From the NCBI GenBank assembly GCA_030684755.1, contig JAUXXN010000463.1, forward strand, positions 1 through 11,428: DNA of 11,428 nucleotides, written 5' to 3'. Of the stretch, positions 5,414 to 11,428 are shown piece by piece. Position numbers and translations under genes: made by a program. The notes under the pieces are model-generated. The model was not told the origin of the DNA and did no database searches. It saw only the letters and a list, made by a program, of their open reading frames with translations. Origin of the DNA: Hydrogenophaga sp. GTDB taxonomy: Bacteria > Pseudomonadota > Gammaproteobacteria > Burkholderiales > Burkholderiaceae_C. How positions within the stretch are numbered: position 1 is the first letter of the stretch; each line of letters opens with the position of its first letter.

Positions 5414-7357
5414 ATGAACGACTCATTGGATTTCTCCGACAACACCCGCGACGAATTTTCGCCTGCGCAAGACGCTTTTATCGCTGAAGTGGCCGACGTG
5501 GCCATGGACGCCGCCGACGACATGGCCGACACCGCCCCCGTGGTCACCGAGCCCAATGGCTTTGAACTGCTGGGCCTTGCGCCCGAGTTGGTTCAAGCCT
5601 GTGTCGATCTCGGTTACCTCAAGCCCACCCAAGTGCAAAACAACGTGGTGCCCAAGGCCATGCTGGCCGAAGGCGAAGTTCGTTACGCCGACCTGATGGT
5701 GTCCAGCCAGACCGGTAGCGGCAAAACCGCTGCTTTCTTGCTGCCCGTGCTGCACACCCTGCTGCAACAGCAGGCACAAGCTGAAGCCCAGGAACGTGCC
5801 GACTTCGACCGCTCCGTGGCCGAAGCCTTGGCCCGTGGCGAAGCCGCTCCCAAGCGCCCCAAGCGCAAAGACCCCACCAGCGCACGCAACTTCAAGGCCG
5901 CCACCCCGGGCGCCCTGATCTTGTGTCCCACCCGCGAACTGGCCCAACAGGTGGCACAAGACGCGATCGACTTGGTGCGCCATTGCCGTGGCCTGCGTAT
6001 TGCCAACATCGTTGGCGGTATGCCTTACCAGGTGCAAATTGCCCGCCTGCAAAACGCCGATCTGGTGGTGGCCACACCTGGCCGCTTGCTGGACCTGCAA
6101 CGCTCGCAGCAGATCAAGCTTGACAAAGTGCAGTTCTTGGTGGTTGACGAAGCCGATCGCATGCTCGATCTGGGCTTCTCCGACGACCTAGCCGATGTCA
6201 ACGACATGACCAGCCAGCGCCGCCAGACCATGATGTTCTCGGCCACGTTCGCGCCCCGCATCCAGCAACTCGCCATGCGCGTGATGCACGACGGCGGCAA
6301 GCACGTTCAAAAAGTGCAGATCGACAGCCCGCAAGAGCAGCACGTCAACATCCAGCAAAAGCTGTTCTGGGCCGACAACGCCCAGCACAAGCGCACGCTG
6401 CTCGACCACTGGCTGCGCGACACCACCATCAACCAAGCCATCGTGTTTTGCAGCACGCAAATTGAATGCGACGGCCTCGCCACCGATCTGCAGCAGTCCG
6501 GCTTTGCTGCCGTGGCACTGCATGGCGCGCTGAGTCAAGGCATTCGCAACCGCCGCCTGATGGCGCTGCGCGATGGCCAGGTGCAAATTCTGGTGGCCAC
6601 CGATGTAGCGGCCCGCGGCATTGATGTGCCCACCATCACCCACGTGTTCAACTTCGGCCTGCCGATGAAAGCCGAAGACTACACGCACCGCATTGGCCGC
6701 ACTGGCCGTGCCGGCCGTGATGGCCAGGCCATCACGTTTGCCGAAATGCGCGACCGCCGCAAGATCTTCGACATCGAAGCCTTCACCCGCCAGCGCATTG
6801 CGGTGGAAACCATCCCCGGCATGGAGCCGCGCCAGCGCGCACCGTCCGCCGAGCCGTTTGGCCGTGGCGCCCCCGGTGGCCGCCCAGCGGGCCGTGGCAA
6901 CAGCAACGACCGTTTTGCCGACCGCCGTGGCGCACCCGCACCGCGTGGCCCGCGTTTCGAAGGACGTGGTGACGCACCGCGCTTTGAAGGTCGCAACGAA
7001 GCCCCCCGTTTTGAAGGACGCGGTGATGCACCCCGCTTCGAGGGTCGCGGCGATGCACCGCGTTTTGAAGGCAACCGTTTCGAGCGCGAAGCCCCGCGCA
7101 CCGAAAACCGTTTTGACAACCGTGGCGACAGCCGCCCCGCCAGCCGTGGTTTTGGCGACAAGCCACCAGCACGCACCGGCTTTGGTGCTAAGCCCGCAGG
7201 TGGCACTGGTTTTGGCCGCCCCGAAGCCCGCAGCGGCGATCGTTTCAGCGACCGTGGCAATTCCGTGCGCGCCGCTATGCGCGGTGGTGAGTTTGCTCCC
7301 CGCCGCACCGAAGGTGGCGCACCGGCCCGCCCAGTGGCACGCCGCAGCCCACGCTGA
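5414..7357 (+). CDS. DEAD-box ATP-dependent RNA helicase with Arg/Gly-rich tail
   Basis: This 647-residue DEAD-box helicase unwinds short RNA duplexes in ribosome assembly or mRNA decay. Motifs in order: Q motif (Phe50 to PTQVQ, 71-75), I SQTGSGKT (98-105), Ia PTRELA (172-177), Ib TPGR (221-224), II DEAD (245-248), III SAT (276-278), V VATDVAARGID (394-404) and VI HRIGRTGRAGR (425-435). An acidic lead-in (1-48) precedes the core. A charged, Gln/Ala-rich insertion (about 118-162) separates motifs I and Ia. From about 472 the tail is disordered and rich in Arg, Gly, Phe and Pro, with tandem nonapeptides at 513-553. Such basic tails usually bind RNA and may promote condensates. The layout is RhlE-like, but I do not assign a symbol. 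Expression is probably governed by the structured leader upstream and ends at the terminator at 7390-7420. Confidence 0.95.
   Translation: MNDSLDFSDNTRDEFSPAQDAFIAEVADVAMDAADDMADTAPVVTEPNGFELLGLAPELVQACVDLGYLKPTQVQNNVVPKAMLAEGEVRYADLMVSSQTGSGKTAAFLLPVLHTLLQQQAQAEAQERADFDRSVAEALARGEAAPKRPKRKDPTSARNFKAATPGALILCPTRELAQQVAQDAIDLVRHCRGLRIANIVGGMPYQVQIARLQNADLVVATPGRLLDLQRSQQIKLDKVQFLVVDEADRMLDLGFSDDLADVNDMTSQRRQTMMFSATFAPRIQQLAMRVMHDGGKHVQKVQIDSPQEQHVNIQQKLFWADNAQHKRTLLDHWLRDTTINQAIVFCSTQIECDGLATDLQQSGFAAVALHGALSQGIRNRRLMALRDGQVQILVATDVAARGIDVPTITHVFNFGLPMKAEDYTHRIGRTGRAGRDGQAITFAEMRDRRKIFDIEAFTRQRIAVETIPGMEPRQRAPSAEPFGRGAPGGRPAGRGNSNDRFADRRGAPAPRGPRFEGRGDAPRFEGRNEAPRFEGRGDAPRFEGRGDAPRFEGNRFEREAPRTENRFDNRGDSRPASRGFGDKPPARTGFGAKPAGGTGFGRPEARSGDRFSDRGNSVRAAMRGGEFAPRRTEGGAPARPVARRSPR
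6950..7072 (+). repeat. Tandem 27-base repeat encoding PRFEGRGDA in the helicase tail
   Basis: Four full units (6950, 6977, 7004, 7031) and a partial fifth (7058-7072) encode PRFEGRGDA, PRFEGRNEA, PRFEGRGDA, PRFEGRGDA and PRFEG. Units 1, 3 and 4 give the same peptide, yet they differ from one another at 4-7 positions, all silent third-position changes. The peptide, not the DNA, appears to be conserved. Looser RFE/NRF and TGFG motifs continue downstream. Confidence 0.85.
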
Positions 7358-7389
7358 GTTGGCGTGAGACAGGGCCTTCGAGCCCATTT

Positions 7390-7420
7390 AAAAAAGCCGG
7401 GCTATGTGTCCGGCTTTTTT
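7390..7420. terminator. Bidirectional intrinsic terminator between convergent genes
   Basis: AAAAAAGCCGG (7390-7400) and CCGGCTTTTTT (7410-7420) are perfect 11-base complements around a nine-base loop. A T-run ends each strand. It lies 33 bases past the helicase stop and 51 before the stop of the opposing dehydrogenase, so it can serve both. Confidence 0.9.
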
Positions 7421-7470
7421 GTGCCTGCTTGACTTTGTAGAAGGGCGTTCAGTCGCTAGCGCTCTGCTTT

Positions 7471-8382
7471 TCAGCGCATGCCGTTGCGCTGCGCCAGTTC
7501 GACAAACAGCGCCGAATGGTCCAGGTCGCCCAGCCCGTGTTCGGTGGCCTGGGCAAAGAGCTGTTCAAACAGGCCGGTGATGGGCGCTTCAAAGCCAATT
7601 TCGCCGGCTGTGGCCAGCGCGTTGCGCATGTCTTTGAGTTGCACGGTGATGGCGGCGCGTTTGGTGAAATCGCGTTCAACCATGCGCTGACCGTGCACCT
7701 GCAAGATACGGCTGTCGGCAAACCCGCCGCTGATGGCTTGCTTGACCTTGGCCATGTCGGCGCCACCTTTTTCGCAGAGCAACATCGCTTCGGCCACCGC
7801 GCCAATGGTGATGCCGACAATCATCTGGTTGGCCAGTTTGGCCAGCTGGCCGGCGCCGTGCGGGCCCACATGCGTGGGGCGCCCCAGCAGTTCCAGCAGC
7901 GGCTGCGCGCGCTCAAAGTCAGCGGCTTCCCCGCCCGCCATGATGGCGAGCGTGCCTTGCTCAGCACCCACCGTGCCGCCCGACACCGGTGCGTCCAGGT
8001 GGTGCACGCCCTGAGCTTGCAGCCGGGCGGCGTGCTCGCGCGTCTGGCGCGGCTGTATGGACGACATGTCAACCACCAGCGTGCCCGGGCGCAGGGCTTG
8101 GGAAGCGCCCTGGGCAAACAGCACGTCGTCCACCACGGCGCCGTTTTCCAGCAGCGTGATGACGATGTCGGCCTGGGCCACGGCGTCTGCAGGCGTTTCA
8201 GCCACCCGGGCGCCGAAGGGCAGCAGGCGCTCGGCCTTGGTTTTCGAGCGGTTCCAAACGCTCACGGTGCAACCGGCTTCGCACAGGCGCCGAGCCATCG
8301 GAAAACCCATCATGCCGATGCCAAGGACAGCCACCTGGGCCGGTTGTTGAGAAGGGTTTTGGAGTTCGGTAGTAGTGTTCAC
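7471..8382 (-). CDS. NAD(P)-dependent beta-hydroxyacid dehydrogenase (3-hydroxyisobutyrate dehydrogenase / tartronate semialdehyde reductase type)
   Basis: This 303-residue protein belongs to the beta-hydroxyacid dehydrogenase family, which oxidises or forms small 3-hydroxy acids. The Rossmann motif GIGMMG is at 21-26. The second strand ends in WNRSK (43-47), where Arg45 suggests NADP(H) over NAD(H). The substrate signature DAPVSGG is at 130-136, and the catalytic Lys182 with Asn185 lies in the GxxxKxxxN segment (178-186). A second conserved lysine (Lys250, LKDM) is present. The open frame continues far upstream, but the family fold begins at about residue 16, so I choose GTG 8382 (VNTTTELQ), with AGAAGA upstream as a weak Shine-Dalgarno. 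It is transcribed alone, divergent from the hydrolase, and no neighbour points to a pathway. The exact substrate cannot be told from sequence. Confidence 0.88.
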   Translation of the reverse strand: MNTTTELQNPSQQPAQVAVLGIGMMGFPMARRLCEAGCTVSVWNRSKTKAERLLPFGARVAETPADAVAQADIVITLLENGAVVDDVLFAQGASQALRPGTLVVDMSSIQPRQTREHAARLQAQGVHHLDAPVSGGTVGAEQGTLAIMAGGEAADFERAQPLLELLGRPTHVGPHGAGQLAKLANQMIVGITIGAVAEAMLLCEKGGADMAKVKQAISGGFADSRILQVHGQRMVERDFTKRAAITVQLKDMRNALATAGEIGFEAPITGLFEQLFAQATEHGLGDLDHSALFVELAQRNGMR

Positions 8383-8464
8383 GTGGGTCTTCTGTTGGAG
8401 ATGAAGGTGGCCTGCATCGGCTGCTTCAAGAAAATTGTAGGTGGAGTGTGGCGGGGGTGCGTGA

Positions 8465-8470
8465 CACAAT
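8465..8470 (+). promoter_or_regulatory. Possible -10 element very close to the hydrolase start
   Basis: CACAAT (four to five matches to a -10 hexamer) ends eight bases before ATG 8479, and no Shine-Dalgarno is visible. If used, the mRNA would have almost no leader. There is no convincing -35. Confidence 0.2.
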
Positions 8471-8478
8471 GCCGACGC

Positions 8479-9363
8479 ATGAATGCCTCCAAACTCCCCG
8501 ACCTGGCCTGGCTCGATAGCCAGTACAACAACCGCGCCCTGGTGCCCGAGCATGCCAGCCATTTTGAGCGGTGGGCTCGCGACTCTGCTGCGGTACGTGC
8601 GGCGGGTGAGGCCCTGCTGGACGTGGCCTATGGGCACGGCAGCGGTGAAACGCTGGACATCTTTCCCGCTGCGCGCAAGCCGGGCAGGGCGCCTGCGCCG
8701 GTGCTGGTGTTCATTCATGGCGGCTACTGGCGCAGCCTGGACAAAGCCGACCATTCGTTTCTGGCGCCGGCCTTTGTGAAGCAGGGTGCCTGCGTGGTGG
8801 TGCCCAACTACGCGCTGTGCCCAGCGGTCACCATTCCCGACATCACGATGCAGATGGTGAAAGCGCTGGCCTGGGTGTACCGCCACATCGCCACCCACGG
8901 CGGAGACCCGAGCCGCATCACCGTGGTGGGGCATTCGGCCGGCGGGCACCTGGCCGCCATGCTGCTGGCCTGCCAATGGCCTACCTACCAAGCGGACTTG
9001 CCAGCGGCTCTGGTGAAAAACGCGTTATCTATTTCAGGCCTGTACGACCTGGAGCCACTGCGCCACACACCGTTTCTGGCCGATTCGCTGCGGCTCACGC
9101 CCGAGCAGGTGAGGCGAGCCAGCCCGGCGCTGCTGCCCGCGCCAGCGGTGCAAGCCGGGCGCGGCGTGCTCTACACCGTGGCCGGGGGCAACGAGAGCAG
9201 CGAATTCTTGCGCCACAACCAGTTGATCCAGCAAGCCTGGGGCCAAGAGGTGGTGCCCGTGTGCGAAGCCCTGCCGGGCCTGAACCACTTCAGCGTGTTG
9301 GGGGCGCTGGTGCAACCCGAGCACCGGTTGCACAAGCTGGCACGCCAGCTGTTGAAGGCGTAG
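8479..9363 (+). CDS. Alpha/beta hydrolase, kynurenine-formamidase-like esterase family
   Basis: This 294-residue cytosolic serine hydrolase has the oxyanion-hole motif HGGYW (80-84) and the nucleophile elbow GHSAGG (Ser153). Glu239 in GNESSEF is the likely catalytic acid, and His270 in GLNHFSV completes the triad. HGGYW together with the ESxEF and NHF motifs resembles the arylformamidase/kynurenine-formamidase-like branch of esterases. No other tryptophan-catabolism gene is near, so the substrate stays open (arylformamide or ester). The frame is open for about 960 bases upstream, antisense to the dehydrogenase. The conserved start region MNASKLPDLAWLDSQYNNR indicates ATG 8479. It converges on guaC with 53 bases between them and no clear terminator. 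Confidence 0.88.
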   Translation: MNASKLPDLAWLDSQYNNRALVPEHASHFERWARDSAAVRAAGEALLDVAYGHGSGETLDIFPAARKPGRAPAPVLVFIHGGYWRSLDKADHSFLAPAFVKQGACVVVPNYALCPAVTIPDITMQMVKALAWVYRHIATHGGDPSRITVVGHSAGGHLAAMLLACQWPTYQADLPAALVKNALSISGLYDLEPLRHTPFLADSLRLTPEQVRRASPALLPAPAVQAGRGVLYTVAGGNESSEFLRHNQLIQQAWGQEVVPVCEALPGLNHFSVLGALVQPEHRLHKLARQLLKA

Positions 9364-9416
9364 GCTCAACCCCCTCCGGCGCGCGTGCCCAAGCCCAGGC
9401 CGCAGGCGGATCTCAT

Positions 9417-10394
9417 TCACATAAACAGGTGTTCACCGGCGTTTTCACCGCCCAGCACCACGTAGTTCACCTTCTTCAGATCGGCCAGCTTGGTGCCGCC
9501 CGAATAGCTGATGGAGCTCTGCACGTCTTGCTCCATTTCAATCAGCGTGTTGGCCAGCTTGCCCTTGATGGGTTCCAAAATGCGCTTGCCTTCCACGTGC
9601 TTGTACTCACCTTTGTTGAAGTCGCTGGCCGAGCCGTAGTATTCCTTGAACAAGGCGCCGTCCACCTCCACGGTTTTTCCGGGCGACTCTTCGTGGCCCG
9701 CAAACAGCGAACCTATCATCACCATGGACGATCCAAAACGGATGCTCTTGGCAATGTCGCCGTGGCTGCGGATGCCGCCGTCGGCAATGATGGGTTTGGT
9801 GGCCACGCGGGCGCACCATTTGAGCGCGCTGAGCTGCCAGCCGCCAGTGCCAAAACCGGTCTTGAGCTTGGTGATGCACACCTTGCCCGGGCCCACGCCC
9901 ACCTTGGTTGCGTCTGCGCCCCAGTTTTCCAGGTCAATCACGGCTTCGGGCGTGGCCACGTTGCCAGCAATCACGAAGCTGCTGGGCAGCTTGCCTTTGA
10001 TGTAGCCGATCATGTCGCGCACGCTGTCGGCATGGCCATGGGCAATGTCGATGGTGATGAATTCCGGTACCAGGCCCTCAGCCGCCAGGGTGTCCACCGT
10101 GGCGCGGTCGGGCGCCTTCACGCCCAGCGAAATCGAGGCATAAACGCCCTTGGCATGCATGTCACGCACGAACTGCACGTTGTCCAGATCGAACCGGTGC
10201 ATCACATAAAAGTAGCCGTGTTGCGCCAGCCAGAGGCTGATGGATTCGTCCACCACCGTCTTCATGTTGGCGGGCACCACCGGCAGGCGAAACTTGCGCC
10301 CGCCCAACTCCACGCCCGCGTCGCACTCTGAACGGCTTTCGACGCGGCATTTGCGTGGCAGCAGCAGGATGTTGTCGTAGTCAAAAATTTCCAT
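9417..10394 (-). CDS. guaC: GMP reductase (short, Bacillus-type)
   Basis: GuaC converts GMP to IMP and ammonia with NADPH, feeding guanine nucleotides back to the adenine branch. The protein is 325 residues. It starts [13 protein letters not shown] and resembles the roughly 326-residue Bacillus/Staphylococcus-type enzyme along its whole length, as I remember that family, rather than the 347-residue E. coli form. The catalytic loop GPGKVCITK carries Cys173. [11 protein letters not shown] and [12 protein letters not shown], which bind phosphate and nucleotide, follow, and the C-terminal [12 protein letters not shown] segment is present. There is no CBS domain, which separates it from most IMP dehydrogenases. 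A GGAG stands about ten bases before ATG 10394. A terminator-like hairpin and several inverted repeats lie upstream on the same strand, so leader control is possible. Confidence 0.95.
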   Translation of the reverse strand: MEIFDYDNILLLPRKCRVESRSECDAGVELGGRKFRLPVVPANMKTVVDESISLWLAQHGYFYVMHRFDLDNVQFVRDMHAKGVYASISLGVKAPDRATVDTLAAEGLVPEFITIDIAHGHADSVRDMIGYIKGKLPSSFVIAGNVATPEAVIDLENWGADATKVGVGPGKVCITKLKTGFGTGGWQLSALKWCARVATKPIIADGGIRSHGDIAKSIRFGSSMVMIGSLFAGHEESPGKTVEVDGALFKEYYGSASDFNKGEYKHVEGKRILEPIKGKLANTLIEMEQDVQSSISYSGGTKLADLKKVNYVVLGGENAGEHLFM

Positions 10395-10467
10395 AAAAAC
10401 CAGGCTCCAGAAAGCTGTTGTGTGTGAACAGGGAGAGCGCTTGGCTTGGGTCCGGCTTTCAGTCCGA

Positions 10468-10482
10468 CCGGAACCCATCCGG
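10468..10482. repeat. Small hairpin between the upstream terminator and guaC
   Basis: CCGGA (10468-10472) and TCCGG (10478-10482) are complementary around a five-base loop. Further CCGG tracts nearby (10452-10455, and within the terminator stem) give alternative pairings. This is what a terminator/antiterminator switch would need, though GC-rich sequence can do it by chance. Confidence 0.35.
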
Positions 10483-10484
10483 CC

Positions 10485-10519
10485 AAAAAGAAACCGGGCG
10501 CAAGAATCTTGGGCCCGGT
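10485..10519 (-). terminator. Intrinsic terminator facing guaC, upstream of its start
   Basis: Read leftward, ACCGGGC pairs with GCCCGGT (plus-strand arms 10493-10499 and 10513-10519). One C-C mismatch follows, then an inner CAAG/CTTG stem with a three-base loop. TTCTTTTT comes directly after (plus 10492-10485). Its polarity suits only leftward transcription, yet the only leftward gene here is guaC, whose start codon is 91 bases further on. It may end a short RNA begun near 10620 or act as an attenuator for guaC. Confidence 0.7.
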
Positions 10520-10524
10520 GACCG

Positions 10525-10551
10525 ATTCTAGGCGCATCCACCCAGCTGCAA
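10525..10551 (-). promoter_or_regulatory. Alternative guaC promoter candidate
   Basis: Leftward TAGAAT (plus 10530-10525) is a five-of-six -10 match. TTGCAG (10551-10546) lies only 15 bases upstream of it as a poor -35. Initiation near 10518 would put the terminator-like hairpin at the extreme 5' end of the guaC mRNA, where it would act as a cap-like stem rather than a terminator. Confidence 0.3.
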
Positions 10552-10575
10552 CAGCGTGCGCGACCCCCGTGGCTC

Positions 10576-10590
10576 GTATGGGTTCCATAC
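10576..10590. repeat. Perfect six-pair inverted repeat in the guaC-uvrD gap
   Basis: GTATGG (10576-10581) and CCATAC (10585-10590) are exact complements around three bases. It lies four bases from the next inverted repeat (10595-10613). It could be an RNA hairpin on either strand or a short protein site. Confidence 0.5.
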
Positions 10591-10594
10591 AAAG

Positions 10595-10613
10595 ACGCGT
10601 ATGTCCAACGCGT
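10595..10613. repeat. Paired ACGCGT palindromes in the guaC-uvrD gap
   Basis: The self-complementary hexamer ACGCGT occurs at 10595-10600 and 10608-10613 with seven bases between. The two copies can pair as a hairpin, or serve as two protein half-sites centred 13 bases apart. This lies directly upstream of the uvrD -10 candidate. Confidence 0.5.
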
Positions 10614-10624
10614 GCAGGCTGGCC

Positions 10625-10641
10625 TTTCTACAATCAAGCGT

Positions 10642-10653
<12 letters not shown>
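10625..10653 (-). promoter_or_regulatory. Candidate leftward promoter for the guaC leader or a short RNA
   Basis: Leftward TTCAAA (plus 10653-10648; four of six) is followed after 17 bases by TAGAAA (10630-10625; four of six). Initiation near 10618 would give a transcript of about 130 nt to the terminator, or a guaC leader of about 220 nt on read-through. The -35 lies inside the first codons of uvrD. Confidence 0.3.
10629..10634 (+). promoter_or_regulatory. Candidate -10 element abutting the uvrD start
   Basis: TACAAT (five of six) ends seven bases before ATG 10642. No Shine-Dalgarno is present, so the mRNA may be leaderless. It overlaps the leftward -10 candidate on the other strand. The -35 position (around 10606) is not convincing. 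Confidence 0.35.

Positions 10654-11428
<775 letters not shown>

Noticed and set aside
5227..5556. 109-codon minus-strand frame over the helicase leader and 5' end
   Set aside because: Low-complexity Ala/Ser product, no ribosome binding site, and half of it is antisense to the helicase.
6188..7387. 399-codon minus-strand frame opposite the helicase
   Set aside because: It is an Ala/Gly/Thr-rich shadow of the helicase C-terminal half and tail, and it runs through the terminator region; no family features.
7516..8478. Long upstream extension of the hydrolase frame
   Set aside because: The frame is open but antisense to the clearly real dehydrogenase. The hydrolase fold begins just after ATG 8479.
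8383..8991. Upstream extension of the dehydrogenase frame to 506 residues
   Set aside because: The extra part is antisense to the hydrolase and precedes the Rossmann motif; family length fits the GTG 8382 start.
9364..9416. Terminator between the convergent hydrolase and guaC
   Set aside because: GC-rich, with no clear stem followed by a T-run on either strand.
8817..10331. 504-codon plus-strand frame across the hydrolase and guaC
   Set aside because: It is out of frame in the hydrolase and antisense to guaC; composition is low-information and no motif is seen.
10395..10641. Known purine riboswitch or tRNA gene in the guaC leader
   Set aside because: I looked for a purine-riboswitch-like core and for a T-loop/acceptor arrangement and found neither; only generic hairpins and a terminator.

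Overview
The window reads as a chromosomal housekeeping region of a GC-rich betaproteobacterium, most likely Burkholderiales and probably Comamonadaceae-like (inference from protein style and gene content; no search was possible). It holds ten protein genes, eight complete and two cut by the window edges. There is no insertion sequence, CRISPR array, rRNA, tRNA or phage gene that I can support.

Layout. Positions 1-2616 hold a leftward set: an M48 membrane peptidase, a pterin-4a-carbinolamine dehydratase (phhB) and the ribosome-assembly GTPase rsgA, whose 3' end lies outside. They are spaced 18 and 40 bases apart and are probably one operon. The oligoribonuclease gene orn is divergent from them (2717-3319), which recalls the orn/rsgA neighbourhood of other proteobacteria. 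A Pit-type phosphate transporter follows (3423-5009). After a 404-base gap comes a DEAD-box RNA helicase with a long Arg/Gly-rich tail (5414-7357), closed by a clear terminator at 7390-7420. Next are a leftward beta-hydroxyacid dehydrogenase (7471-8382), a divergent alpha/beta hydrolase (8479-9363), a leftward short-type GMP reductase guaC (9417-10394), and the start of a rightward UvrD/Rep helicase (10642 to the edge).

Common threads. Several genes concern RNA and ribosome upkeep (rsgA, orn, the DEAD-box helicase). guaC and orn both act on nucleotides. The other genes look like independent housekeeping or metabolic units.

The most interesting material is in two noncoding stretches. (1) The 5010-5413 gap has an AT-rich palindrome, an extended -10 promoter, and a predicted leader of about 350 nt with six perfect or near-perfect hairpins in front of the helicase. 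(2) The 247-base guaC-uvrD gap is full of inverted repeats, and includes a textbook intrinsic terminator that faces guaC and lies upstream of it. This suggests attenuation or a short RNA of about 130 nt. Neither matches an RNA family I can name. I found no new multi-gene defence or biosynthetic system.
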